Below, piece after piece: positions 6,401-13,621 of a stretch of DNA of 13,621 nucleotides. The stretch is from UBA7236 sp036734545. GTDB lineage: Bacteria; Bacteroidota; Bacteroidia; Chitinophagales; BACL12. The stretch is from NCBI GenBank assembly GCA_036734545.1, contig DAIMYJ010000080.1, positions 1 to 13,621 on the forward strand. Direction: 5' to 3'. The first letter of the stretch is position 1. Each line of letters opens with the position of its first letter. The notes under the pieces were generated by a model. It did no database searches. It was not told where the DNA came from and saw only the letters and a list, made by a program, of their open reading frames with translations. The translations under genes and the position numbers were made by a program.

Positions 6401-6480
6401 TTTAGGCGGAAAGGAGACTGCGAAGCCTACGAACGATAATCAATCAGCAGGCGTTACACCCTGCACAGGACATTGCAAGC

Positions 6481-7437
6481 ATGGGAATATTCGACTTTTT
6501 TAAGAAAGAGCAGAAAGAGGATCTCAACAAAGGCCTGGAGAAAACCAAACAGAGCCTGTTTTCCAAGATCACCAAAGCCATCGCCGGTAAGAGCCGTGTG
6601 GATGACGATTTTCTGGATGAACTGGAACAGATACTCATTTCCAGCGATGTGGGGGTTGACACCACAGTGAAGATCATTGACCGTCTTAATAAACGTGTAG
6701 CCCGGGATAAATATATGTCGGCCGATGAGCTCAACACCATCCTGAAAGATGAGATCGTGCAGATGCTGGCCGAGAACAATACGCCCGATCAGGAAGGATT
6801 TGTGCTGCCTGCCGATAAGAAGCCGTATATCATGCTCATCGTAGGTGTGAATGGTGTAGGAAAGACCACTACCATCGGAAAACTGGCCTGGCAATTCAAG
6901 GAGCAGGGGAAAAATGTATTGCTGGGTGCTGCGGATACATTCCGCGCAGCAGCCGTAGATCAACTCACGATCTGGTCAGAACGCGCCGGTGTACCCATCA
7001 TCAAACAACAAATGGGCGCTGATCCTGCCGCCGTGGCTTTCGATACCGTGAACGCCGCGAAAACGCAGGATGCCGATGTGGTGTTGATCGATACCGCAGG
7101 CAGGTTGCACAATAAAGTGAACCTGATGAATGAATTGTCGAAGATCAAACGCGTGATCCAGAAAGTATATCCCGATGCACCACACGACGTGATGCTGGTG
7201 CTGGATGCCAGTACCGGACAGAATGCTATCGAACAGGCCAGACAATTCACGGCCGCCACCGATGTCACCTGCATCGCGCTCACCAAACTGGATGGCACCG
7301 CTAAAGGTGGTGTAGTGTTGGGTATCGCCGATCAATTCAAGATCCCGGTGCGCTATATTGGCGTAGGTGAAAAAATGCACCAGTTACAGGTGTTCAATAA
7401 ACAGGCATTCGTTGACGCACTGTTCGAACAGGCCTAA
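6481..7437 (+). CDS. ftsY: Signal recognition particle receptor GTPase FtsY
   Basis: FtsY docks the SRP-ribosome complex at the inner membrane and hands nascent membrane proteins to SecYEG. The 318-residue protein opens with a short amphipathic MGIFDFFKKE, then the helical N domain (about 20-100) and the NG GTPase: G1 GVNGVGKT (122-129), DTFRAAAVDQL (152-162), G3 DTAGR (204-208), G4 TKLD (268-271) and the closing YIGVGE (292-297). It lacks the long acidic A domain of enterobacterial FtsY, which is normal for this phylum. All GTPase motifs are intact. It follows the ribosomal operon terminator by about 80 bp with no clear TAnnTTTG box, so its promoter is not identified, and it sits 21 nt before rimO. 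Confidence 0.97.
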   Translation: MGIFDFFKKEQKEDLNKGLEKTKQSLFSKITKAIAGKSRVDDDFLDELEQILISSDVGVDTTVKIIDRLNKRVARDKYMSADELNTILKDEIVQMLAENNTPDQEGFVLPADKKPYIMLIVGVNGVGKTTTIGKLAWQFKEQGKNVLLGAADTFRAAAVDQLTIWSERAGVPIIKQQMGADPAAVAFDTVNAAKTQDADVVLIDTAGRLHNKVNLMNELSKIKRVIQKVYPDAPHDVMLVLDASTGQNAIEQARQFTAATDVTCIALTKLDGTAKGGVVLGIADQFKIPVRYIGVGEKMHQLQVFNKQAFVDALFEQA

Positions 7438-7458
7438 TACCGAAAAATTCAGGTATCC

Positions 7459-8769
7459 GTGAAGACAAGATCAACCAAACAGGATAAGGTCAACATCATA
7501 ACCCTGGGCTGCAGCAAGAATACTGTAGACAGTGAAGTACTGTTGTCGCAATTGCAGGCGAATGAAGTGCAGGCATTTCATCAGCGGGAGAAAGATGATT
7601 GCAACGTGATCATCATCAACACCTGCGGATTCATCGATAATGCCAAGCAGGAATCCATCAACACCATACTCAACTACGCCGATGCCAAAGCGCAGGGCGA
7701 GATCGATAAATTATATGTGACCGGATGTCTCAGCCATCGCTATATGGATGAGTTGCAACTGGAGATACCTGAAGTGGATGCCTGGTTCGGCACCATGGAA
7801 TTGCCGCAGATCCTCAAGCGCTTCAATGCCGATTATAAACACGAACTCGTAGGTGAGCGCATGCTGAGTACACCAGCGCATTACGCCTACCTGAAAATAT
7901 CCGAAGGCTGCAACCGCACTTGCTCTTTTTGTGCCATCCCTTTGATGCGCGGGCAGCATGTTTCACGCACGATAGAAGATCTCGTTAAAGAAGCGCGTTA
8001 CCTCGCACAGATCGGTGTGAAGGAGATCATGCTTATTGCACAGGAGCTCACATATTACGGTCTCGATATTTATAAACGCCGTGCGCTGGCAGATCTGCTC
8101 AGGGCCCTGGATCAGGTGGAAGGGATAGAATGGATACGCCTCCACTATGCTTATCCCTCCAAATTCCCGCTCGATGTACTCGAAGCCATCCGCGATTGCA
8201 AGCACGTATGTAAATATCTCGACATGCCCCTTCAGCATGCCAGCAATAATATGCTTAAAGCCATGAACAGGCAGATCACGCTGGAGGAGACCACCGAATT
8301 GGTCCGCACCATCCGCGAGACCGTGCCCGGAATCACCCTGCGCACCACCATGCTGGTCGGATTTCCCGGGGAGACGGAGGAAGACATCGAAGTGCTTTGT
8401 GATTTTATCCGCTTCGCGCGATTCGACAGGCTGGGGGTGTTCACGTATTCACATGAAGAAGGCACCAGCGGATTTGAGCTGGAAGACAATATTTCCGCAG
8501 AGGAAAAGGCGGCACGTGCAGCCAGGGTCATGGAAGTACAGGAAGATATTTCGCTTGCCATCAATCAGGAGCGCGTGGGGAGAACATTCCGCGTGCTGAT
8601 CGATCGCAAGGAAGGCGGTTACTTTATCGGCAGGACCGAGTATGATTCTCCCGAAGTGGATAATGAGGTGCTTATCGACGCTTCTGTGCATTATCTTCGG
8701 GTAGGCGATTTTGCCGACATACATATCCTGAAAGCGGAAGCCTTCGATCTGTATGGTGAACCAGTTTGA
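7459..8769 (+). CDS. rimO: Ribosomal protein uS12 methylthiotransferase RimO
   Basis: RimO is a radical-SAM enzyme with two iron-sulfur clusters that adds a methylthio group to a conserved aspartate of ribosomal protein uS12. The N-terminal UPF0004 domain shows its three cluster cysteines: LGCSKN (Cys18), NTCGF (Cys56) and TGCLS (Cys90). The radical-SAM motif CNRTCSFC is at 151-158, followed by IPLMRG and GFPGETEED. A C-terminal TRAM-like domain starts near residue 370. The LGCSKNTVDSE signature separates RimO from the related MiaB. The start is GTG at 7459; it sits close before the conserved VNIITLGCSKN. Length (436) is normal. It lies 21 nt after ftsY and almost touches bshC. Confidence 0.96.
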   Translation: MKTRSTKQDKVNIITLGCSKNTVDSEVLLSQLQANEVQAFHQREKDDCNVIIINTCGFIDNAKQESINTILNYADAKAQGEIDKLYVTGCLSHRYMDELQLEIPEVDAWFGTMELPQILKRFNADYKHELVGERMLSTPAHYAYLKISEGCNRTCSFCAIPLMRGQHVSRTIEDLVKEARYLAQIGVKEIMLIAQELTYYGLDIYKRRALADLLRALDQVEGIEWIRLHYAYPSKFPLDVLEAIRDCKHVCKYLDMPLQHASNNMLKAMNRQITLEETTELVRTIRETVPGITLRTTMLVGFPGETEEDIEVLCDFIRFARFDRLGVFTYSHEEGTSGFELEDNISAEEKAARAARVMEVQEDISLAINQERVGRTFRVLIDRKEGGYFIGRTEYDSPEVDNEVLIDASVHYLRVGDFADIHILKAEAFDLYGEPV

Positions 8770-8791
8770 CCGCCTCAACGTTTCGCACACC

Positions 8792-10390
8792 ATGCATCAT
8801 CTCCGGATACCCTTTGCAGATACGCACCGTTTCAGTGAGATCGTGATCGACTATCTGCAGGCCGATCCGGCGTTACAGCCTTATTACCAATATCCTGTCA
8901 CCATACCTGCTTTCGCTGATGCGATCGCCGATAAGGAAAAAGAAACTATTGATCGCGCGTTACTCGTGCAGGTGCTGCAACAACAGTATGCCGGTGTAAA
9001 CCTCAGCGATGCCACCCGGAAAAATATAGAGGATCTGTCCTCTCCTGACACATTTTGTGTGGTGACGGCGCATCAGCTGAACCTGTTCACCGGACCACTC
9101 TATGTGATCTATAAGACCATCAGCGCTATTTCCCTTTGCAGGCGTTTGTCGGCGCATTATCCCGACAAGCGATTTGTGCCTGTTTTCTGGCTGGGCAGCG
9201 AGGACCATGATTTTGCCGAGATCAATCACGCCTCCGTATTTGGCAAGACCTTTACCTGGGAAGACCAGCAGGGTGGTGCATGCGGCAGGTATGTGCTTGA
9301 AAGTTTGCAGCCGCTGCTGGACACGCTGATCGATGCCCTCGGTGAAGGACCGCAGGCTGAGGAACTTGCCGAAATACTGCGCACCGCTTATGCACCGCAG
9401 CATACGCTGGCACAAGCAGGTCGGCATTTGCTGCATGCGTTGTTTGGCCGATTTGGCCTTGTAGTAATCGATGGCGATGACCGCGCACTGAAGGCAGCCT
9501 GTCTGCCGGTGATCCTGGATGAATTACAGCATCGCAGTGCCAACCGACTGATCGCAGAAACGATGCAGCATTTTCCGTATCCTGCACAGGCGACACCGAG
9601 GGAGATCAATCTGTTTTATCTGGATGGAAATGTCCGTGAGCGCATCGTTTTTGATCCGCAACACGATATTTATACGGTATTGAATACCACACTCCGCTTC
9701 ACAGCGGCAGAGATGCTGCAACTGGCAGAGGCGTATCCCGAGCGCTTCAGTCCCAACGTGATCCTGCGCCCTCTGTTCCAACAAAAGGTATTACCATCGC
9801 TCGCTTACATCGGTGGTGGGGGAGAGGTGGCGTATTGGTTGCAATTAAAGGAGGTATTCAGATATCACCATGTCGCTTTTCCGGTGTTGATGCTCCGAGA
9901 TTCCTTTATGCTGGTGGATGCTCCGCAGGCCCGCAAACTGGAGAAACTGGGTATGCAGGTCACCGAGATGTTAGGCAGTGAGCATGCCCTGATCGAGGAG
10001 TTCGTGCGCAGGAATACCGACGCGCCGCTGGAACTCCGAGATGAACTGCGGGTCACGGAAGAGCTGTTTGCCCGCCTGGCCGAAAGGGTAAAGGCGATGG
10101 ATCCCGGACTGGAGTCCACTGTTCTGGCCGAGCGACAGGCATTGCTCAACTCTCTGCATAAACTGGAAGCCAAGCTCCTGAAGGCCCAGAAAAGCAAGAT
10201 GGAAGTGCAGGTGAAACAGGTATCCACGCTCTATCAAAAGCTATTTCCCGGTGGGGGACTGCAGGAACGCAAGGACAACTTTATCCCCTGGTTTCTGCGG
10301 CTGGGTCCCGGCTTTCTCGATGTGCTCCTGGAGACAGCCGAGCAACCCGTCACCGGTTTTACCATTCTTACCGAGTCTGTTCAGGCCTGA
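8792..10390 (+). CDS. bshC: Bacillithiol biosynthesis cysteine-adding enzyme BshC
   Basis: BshC is the putative ligase that adds cysteine to glucosaminyl-malate in the last step of bacillithiol synthesis, a low-molecular-weight thiol of Firmicutes and many Bacteroidota. Landmarks in this 532-residue protein: MHHLRIPFADTHRFS at the start, VVTAHQLNLFTGPLY (about 90-104, where many homologues have TGQQ), VPVFWLGSEDHDFAEINH (about 129-146), LRPLFQQKVLPSLAYIGGGGEVAYW, a long C-terminal coiled coil (about 415-480) and LQERKDNF near 489. I chose ATG 8792 because homologues begin a few residues before IPF. An in-frame ATG at 8753 would add 13 residues and overlap the end of rimO. Either start suggests tight coupling to rimO. 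Bacillithiol helps iron-sulfur handling in Firmicutes, so a link to RimO is plausible but inferred. Confidence 0.92.
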   Translation: MHHLRIPFADTHRFSEIVIDYLQADPALQPYYQYPVTIPAFADAIADKEKETIDRALLVQVLQQQYAGVNLSDATRKNIEDLSSPDTFCVVTAHQLNLFTGPLYVIYKTISAISLCRRLSAHYPDKRFVPVFWLGSEDHDFAEINHASVFGKTFTWEDQQGGACGRYVLESLQPLLDTLIDALGEGPQAEELAEILRTAYAPQHTLAQAGRHLLHALFGRFGLVVIDGDDRALKAACLPVILDELQHRSANRLIAETMQHFPYPAQATPREINLFYLDGNVRERIVFDPQHDIYTVLNTTLRFTAAEMLQLAEAYPERFSPNVILRPLFQQKVLPSLAYIGGGGEVAYWLQLKEVFRYHHVAFPVLMLRDSFMLVDAPQARKLEKLGMQVTEMLGSEHALIEEFVRRNTDAPLELRDELRVTEELFARLAERVKAMDPGLESTVLAERQALLNSLHKLEAKLLKAQKSKMEVQVKQVSTLYQKLFPGGGLQERKDNFIPWFLRLGPGFLDVLLETAEQPVTGFTILTESVQA

Positions 10391-10404
10391 TTGTGATGTC
10401 ACAA
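10391..10404. repeat. Perfect palindrome TTGTGA-TG-TCACAA after bshC
   Basis: Six-base arms with a 2-nt spacer start directly after the bshC stop codon. The half-site TGTGA/TCACA is the one used by CRP/FNR-family regulators, but their sites have a 6-nt spacer, so the match is only partial. It could be an operator for the downstream kinase gene. Role unproven. Confidence 0.35.
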
Positions 10405-10408
10405 ATAG

Positions 10409-10450
10409 GCAGATTGTCATACACTTTTTGAGTGTAGAATCTGCAATTTT
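10409..10450 (+). terminator. Two-part hairpin between bshC and the kinase gene, possible terminator
   Basis: GCAGATT (10409-10415) pairs with AATCTGC (10438-10444), and inside it TACACT (10420-10425) pairs with AGTGTA (10431-10436) around a TTTTG loop. Four unpaired bases on the left and one on the right separate the two stems. AATTTTA follows, a weak T-tract. It may end the ftsY-rimO-bshC transcript. It lies only 14 nt before the kinase ATG, so it could instead act as a leader hairpin or operator for that gene. Confidence 0.5.
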
Positions 10451-10458
10451 ACCTAGCT

Positions 10459-13400
10459 ATGCCGGATCGGTCTTTTACTGAAGTCCACGCCCTGCGCTTT
10501 GGGGCCTATGATCTGCTACCTTTTCCGGTAGCGGTGGTGGATGTGCAGGGGAATATCCTGTATCATAATCCGGCATTTTATCCGCTGACCCAACAGCGCG
10601 AACGAGCATTTCAGGTCATCACCATGCAGGATGTGTTCGCAGATCTGCCGAACCTGGGCATGTCTGAGGCTGAAAGTAAGTTGCGCGCCGTGCTGAGGGC
10701 AGACAGCAGGTTGGTATTTGACATTCAGATCACACCGATGAGCGGCCGCGGTTTGCTCGACGGGTATGTGTGGGTGTGTATACCGGAAACCGGGATCGTA
10801 ATGCCGGAGCGGCAGGTGCAGGAAATGGCGGAGCATCATCAGCAGTTTCTCAGTCTGACCAATACAGCGGTGATCATCCATCGCAATGGTCATATTGTTT
10901 ACGCCAATCCGCAGGCCGGGCGTATGATCGGTATTGCGCCGGGAGCCACCATGGTCGGATCGGCCATTTGGGATTTTGTGGCGCCGGAATTTCGCGATCT
11001 TGTGCAGCAGCGTTTGCATGCACTGGCTACACTCAAACAGCCTACGCCGCCTATTGAGCAGCAATTCGTACGCGCTGACGGCAGTAAGATAGATGTAGAG
11101 GTTTTTGCCTTTCCGGTAACCTATGAAGGAGAGCCCGCCATTAAAACATTTGTTACTGACATCACCACGCGCAAGCAGGCCGAGCGCGCATTGCATGACA
11201 GTCGGCAGCGCTATCAGAATCTGGTGGAGAACATCACCGATATCATTTTTCAAACAGATACGGAAGGCCGTTTCACCTTTATCAATTCTGTCTGGGAACA
11301 TATGACCGGTTATCCGGTGGAGGAGACGATCGGTCAGAGTTGTTTCGTGTTTTTACACCACCCGCAGAATACCAGTACATTCAGGCATAAGGTACGCCGA
11401 TTGCTCGCATTCGGGGTGCAGGAGTTTCAATATGATCTGCTGCTGACCATCCGCGATGGCGCACCGCGTTACGTCGAAGCCAGCATCAAACCGATACATG
11501 ACGAACAGGGAAATATCACCGGAATCAACGGTATACTCCGCGATATTCATGCGCGTAAGATGGCTGATATGGAGGTGCGCAAGATACAACGCACACTCAA
11601 GGAGCATCAGGCGGTTTTGACCTCATTGACCAAAGAGGAGTCGATCATTCAGGGTGATTTTGAAACGGCGATGCAGCAGATCGCCAAGGTGACGGCCAGA
11701 ACAATGGGCGTGAGCAAAGTAAATATCTGGCAGTTCAAAGAAGATTACGAGACCCTGCAGGGCATTGTGAATTATCAACCTGAGGGAGATCAATTCATGC
11801 CGGTGCAAGCCTTTCACCTGCATCAGTTCCCGCGCTATTTTGGAATCCTGCTGCAGGACCGCATGATCATTTCCGATCATGCCGTTGACGATGAACGTCT
11901 GGAAGAATTCAGAGGCATATACATTGAACCGGAGCAGATCGTGAGCATGATGGATGTAGCCATCGTGAGCGGCGACCGGGTGTGGGGTGTGATCTGCATG
12001 GAATCACAGGTTTTCCATAAATGGACATTGGAGGATCAGTCGTTCGCGCGGTCAGTCGCCGACTTCATTGCACTGGCGTACAAGAGTCATATGTTGCAGC
12101 ATACGCAGCAGGCGCTGCTCGAAAAAGAAACACAATACAGAACCCTCGTGGAGCAGGCCAGAGATGCGATCCTCATTGTAAGTGCCGATGACCGCTTCCT
12201 GGAAGTGAATGCTGCGGCCTGTGCACTCACTGGATACAGCAGGGAAGAACTGCTGACCATGCACATCCGCGACCTGGTACCCGAGCGATATAAAAAATAC
12301 TATCAGCAGCCGGCGATGTCTGGTCGCGATGTGAAATATTATTTCGGCGAGCGCATATATGTGCGCAAGGACGGACAGGAACGCATTGCTGAAATATCTT
12401 CTCAGGTATTAAAGAACGGGCTGATGCAGGGCATCGTGCGCGATGTTACCGAGCGCAAGCGACAGGAAAGTGCATTACGTGAAAGTGAAACGCGACTGGA
12501 ACTGGCACTGAAGGGTGCCGACCTGGGTACATGGGATTTTTATATCCGTGAGAACCGCATGGTGCACAATCGCCGATGGGCTGAAATGCTGGGCTATCGC
12601 TTTGAGAATACGGTCGTGACGGAAGAGTATTGGGATCGCTTCATACATCCTGAAGACAAAGAGATGGCGATACAAACGTTTCAGGAGCATTTAGCGGGCA
12701 AGCGCCAGGTGTATGAAGCGGAGATACGCATGCTCGCCAGTAACGGTGAATGGAAGTGGATACTCGATAAAGGTAAAGTAGTGGAATGGGATCGGGCGGG
12801 CAGACCCGTGCGCGCTTCCGGTATCCATCAGGATATTACGCACATCAAATCGTACCAACAGCAATTGATGCATCAGAAGATGTTCCTGCAGGAACTGATC
12901 GATGCGATACCGAACCTTATTTATGTGCGCAATGCTGAAGGTGCTTTCATTCTGGCCAATGCTTCCTTCAAGGAATACATGGGCATGCCTGCCGAAGGTA
13001 CAGGCTTGCAGGATGAGCATGTATTCACGGAAGCACTTCAGAAATTGATGGCGCACGACCAGGATGTCATCCGTACTGCCAGGCCCATCTATATCGATGC
13101 CGAAGAGATCATGCACCGGTACAAACAACAACCGGTGTATCTGCAAACCATCAAGCTGCCATTCACCGATGCCCATGGTCAGGTGCGCGAAGTATTGTCG
13201 GTATCCGTGGATGTAACGGAATTGAAGCTGAAAGAGAGTGAGGTCATGGCCTGGAACGATATGCTGGAGTCTAAGGTAGCCGAACGCACACTCGCACTGG
13301 AGCAGGCCAATAAAGAGCTGGAGACATTCAACTATTCCGTATCGCATGACCTGCGCACGCCGTTGCGGTCGATCGACATCTTTGCCTATCTGCTGGAGAA

Positions 13401-13621
13401 GCATCATGCATCGGATCTGGATACTGACGGCCTCGAGCATCTGAAGCACATTCGCAACAGTGTGCTTAAAATGAGCCGGCTTATCGATAATCTGCTTATC
13501 CTTTCCCGCATGGGCCGCAATGACCGCAACGACAGGCGTGTTGCGCTTACCTCGCTGGTGGAGGATGTGGTGGATGAATTCAGAAAGCATGGCGCGGCAT
13601 GGGTACGCAGGAGTCTACGCA
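10459..13621 (+). CDS. Multi-PAS/GAF sensor histidine kinase, 3' end outside the window
   Basis: The frame stays open for 1054 codons to the window edge. An in-frame TAG at 10435 precedes the first ATG, fixing the start at 10459. Domains in order: a degenerate PAS-like unit (about 15-110), PAS (127-240), PAS (250-365), GAF (about 392-550, including WGVICMES), PAS (559-667), PAS of the PAS_3 kind (685-798; HPEDKEMA, DITHIK), PAS (808-930), a short coiled coil and a HisKA domain with the phospho-acceptor in FNYSVSHDLRTPLRS (His963). The ATPase domain must lie downstream. There is no signal peptide or membrane segment, so it should sense cytosolic cues. The HisKA sequence resembles phytochrome-like kinases, but I see no evidence of a bound chromophore. 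Linkers ending in DITTRKQAERALHDS and DVTERKRQESALRES are repeats of the signalling-helix type. Ligand and partner regulator are unknown. Confidence 0.93.
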   Translation, partial: MPDRSFTEVHALRFGAYDLLPFPVAVVDVQGNILYHNPAFYPLTQQRERAFQVITMQDVFADLPNLGMSEAESKLRAVLRADSRLVFDIQITPMSGRGLLDGYVWVCIPETGIVMPERQVQEMAEHHQQFLSLTNTAVIIHRNGHIVYANPQAGRMIGIAPGATMVGSAIWDFVAPEFRDLVQQRLHALATLKQPTPPIEQQFVRADGSKIDVEVFAFPVTYEGEPAIKTFVTDITTRKQAERALHDSRQRYQNLVENITDIIFQTDTEGRFTFINSVWEHMTGYPVEETIGQSCFVFLHHPQNTSTFRHKVRRLLAFGVQEFQYDLLLTIRDGAPRYVEASIKPIHDEQGNITGINGILRDIHARKMADMEVRKIQRTLKEHQAVLTSLTKEESIIQGDFETAMQQIAKVTARTMGVSKVNIWQFKEDYETLQGIVNYQPEGDQFMPVQAFHLHQFPRYFGILLQDRMIISDHAVDDERLEEFRGIYIEPEQIVSMMDVAIVSGDRVWGVICMESQVFHKWTLEDQSFARSVADFIALAYKSHMLQHTQQALLEKETQYRTLVEQARDAILIVSADDRFLEVNAAACALTGYSREELLTMHIRDLVPERYKKYYQQPAMSGRDVKYYFGERIYVRKDGQERIAEISSQVLKNGLMQGIVRDVTERKRQESALRESETRLELALKGADLGTWDFYIRENRMVHNRRWAEMLGYRFENTVVTEEYWDRFIHPEDKEMAIQTFQEHLAGKRQVYEAEIRMLASNGEWKWILDKGKVVEWDRAGRPVRASGIHQDITHIKSYQQQLMHQKMFLQELIDAIPNLIYVRNAEGAFILANASFKEYMGMPAEGTGLQDEHVFTEALQKLMAHDQDVIRTARPIYIDAEEIMHRYKQQPVYLQTIKLPFTDAHGQVREVLSVSVDVTELKLKESEVMAWNDMLESKVAERTLALEQANKELETFNYSVSHDLRTPLRSIDIFAYLLEKHHASDLDTDGLEHLKHIRNSVLKMSRLIDNLLILSRMGRNDRNDRRVALTSLVEDVVDEFRKHGAAWVRRSLR

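Noticed and set aside
6448..6465. GCAGG...CCTGC dyad before ftsY
   Set aside because: Only 5-bp arms around an 8-nt loop, with no T-run and no extension; within chance expectation.
10516..11301. 261-codon open frame on the - strand
   Set aside because: Antisense to the N-terminal PAS region of the kinase; no motif, no promoter box and no plausible start context.
12691..13590. 299-codon open frame on the - strand
   Set aside because: It lies wholly antisense to the kinase gene, whose PAS and HisKA motifs are clear. Its translation is rich in His, Gln and Ile with no recognisable domain, typical of a shadow frame.
1..13621. Mobile elements, CRISPR arrays, tRNA or rRNA genes
   Set aside because: No transposase, integrase, direct-repeat array, tRNA-like cloverleaf or rRNA sequence was seen; genes are collinear and housekeeping-like.

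Overview
The window reads as chromosomal DNA from a member of the Bacteroidota, probably near the Chitinophagaceae. The family-level placement is an inference. Three things support the phylum: the gene order bL28 - bL33 - DUF4295 protein - ftsY - rimO, which is typical of this phylum; promoter boxes resembling the Bacteroidota consensus TAnnTTTG, placed about 20 nt upstream of start codons; and the near absence of Shine-Dalgarno sequences. All genes are on the + strand. I see no tRNA, rRNA, CRISPR array, insertion sequence or prophage.

Layout. (1) 1-2470 is the end of a surface-polysaccharide locus. It holds the tail of a CpsB/CapC-like PHP-family tyrosine phosphatase, then rfbC (RmlC epimerase), then one long ORF that joins a complete RmlD reductase to a complete CysQ phosphatase with no stop codon between them. 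A hairpin terminator (2511-2545) closes it. (2) 2627-5623 is a secreted protein of about 1000 residues with repeated Asp-box (BNR/sortilin-type) beta-propeller blades. (3) 5658-6400 is a compact ribosomal-protein operon (bL28, bL33, DUF4295 protein) with a good promoter and a clear intrinsic terminator. (4) 6481-10390 holds ftsY, rimO and bshC, tightly spaced: SRP receptor, uS12 methylthiotransferase and bacillithiol cysteine ligase. (5) 10459 to the window end is a soluble sensor histidine kinase with five or six PAS domains and one GAF domain. It is cut by the window edge just after its HisKA domain.

How the genes fit together. RmlC and RmlD complete dTDP-L-rhamnose synthesis, and the CpsB-like phosphatase normally regulates polysaccharide chain export. 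CysQ removes 3'-phosphoadenosine 5'-phosphate, the by-product of sulfotransfer, so its fusion to RmlD hints at a sulfated rhamnose-containing glycan (inference). Regions 3 and 4 are housekeeping genes for translation, membrane targeting and thiol/Fe-S metabolism.

Most notable points: the RmlD-CysQ fusion; a perfect GGAGGT in front of the DUF4295 gene; a regular spacing between promoter box and start codon; and two stacked inverted repeats filling the 68-bp gap before the PAS kinase. I found no clearly new multi-gene system.
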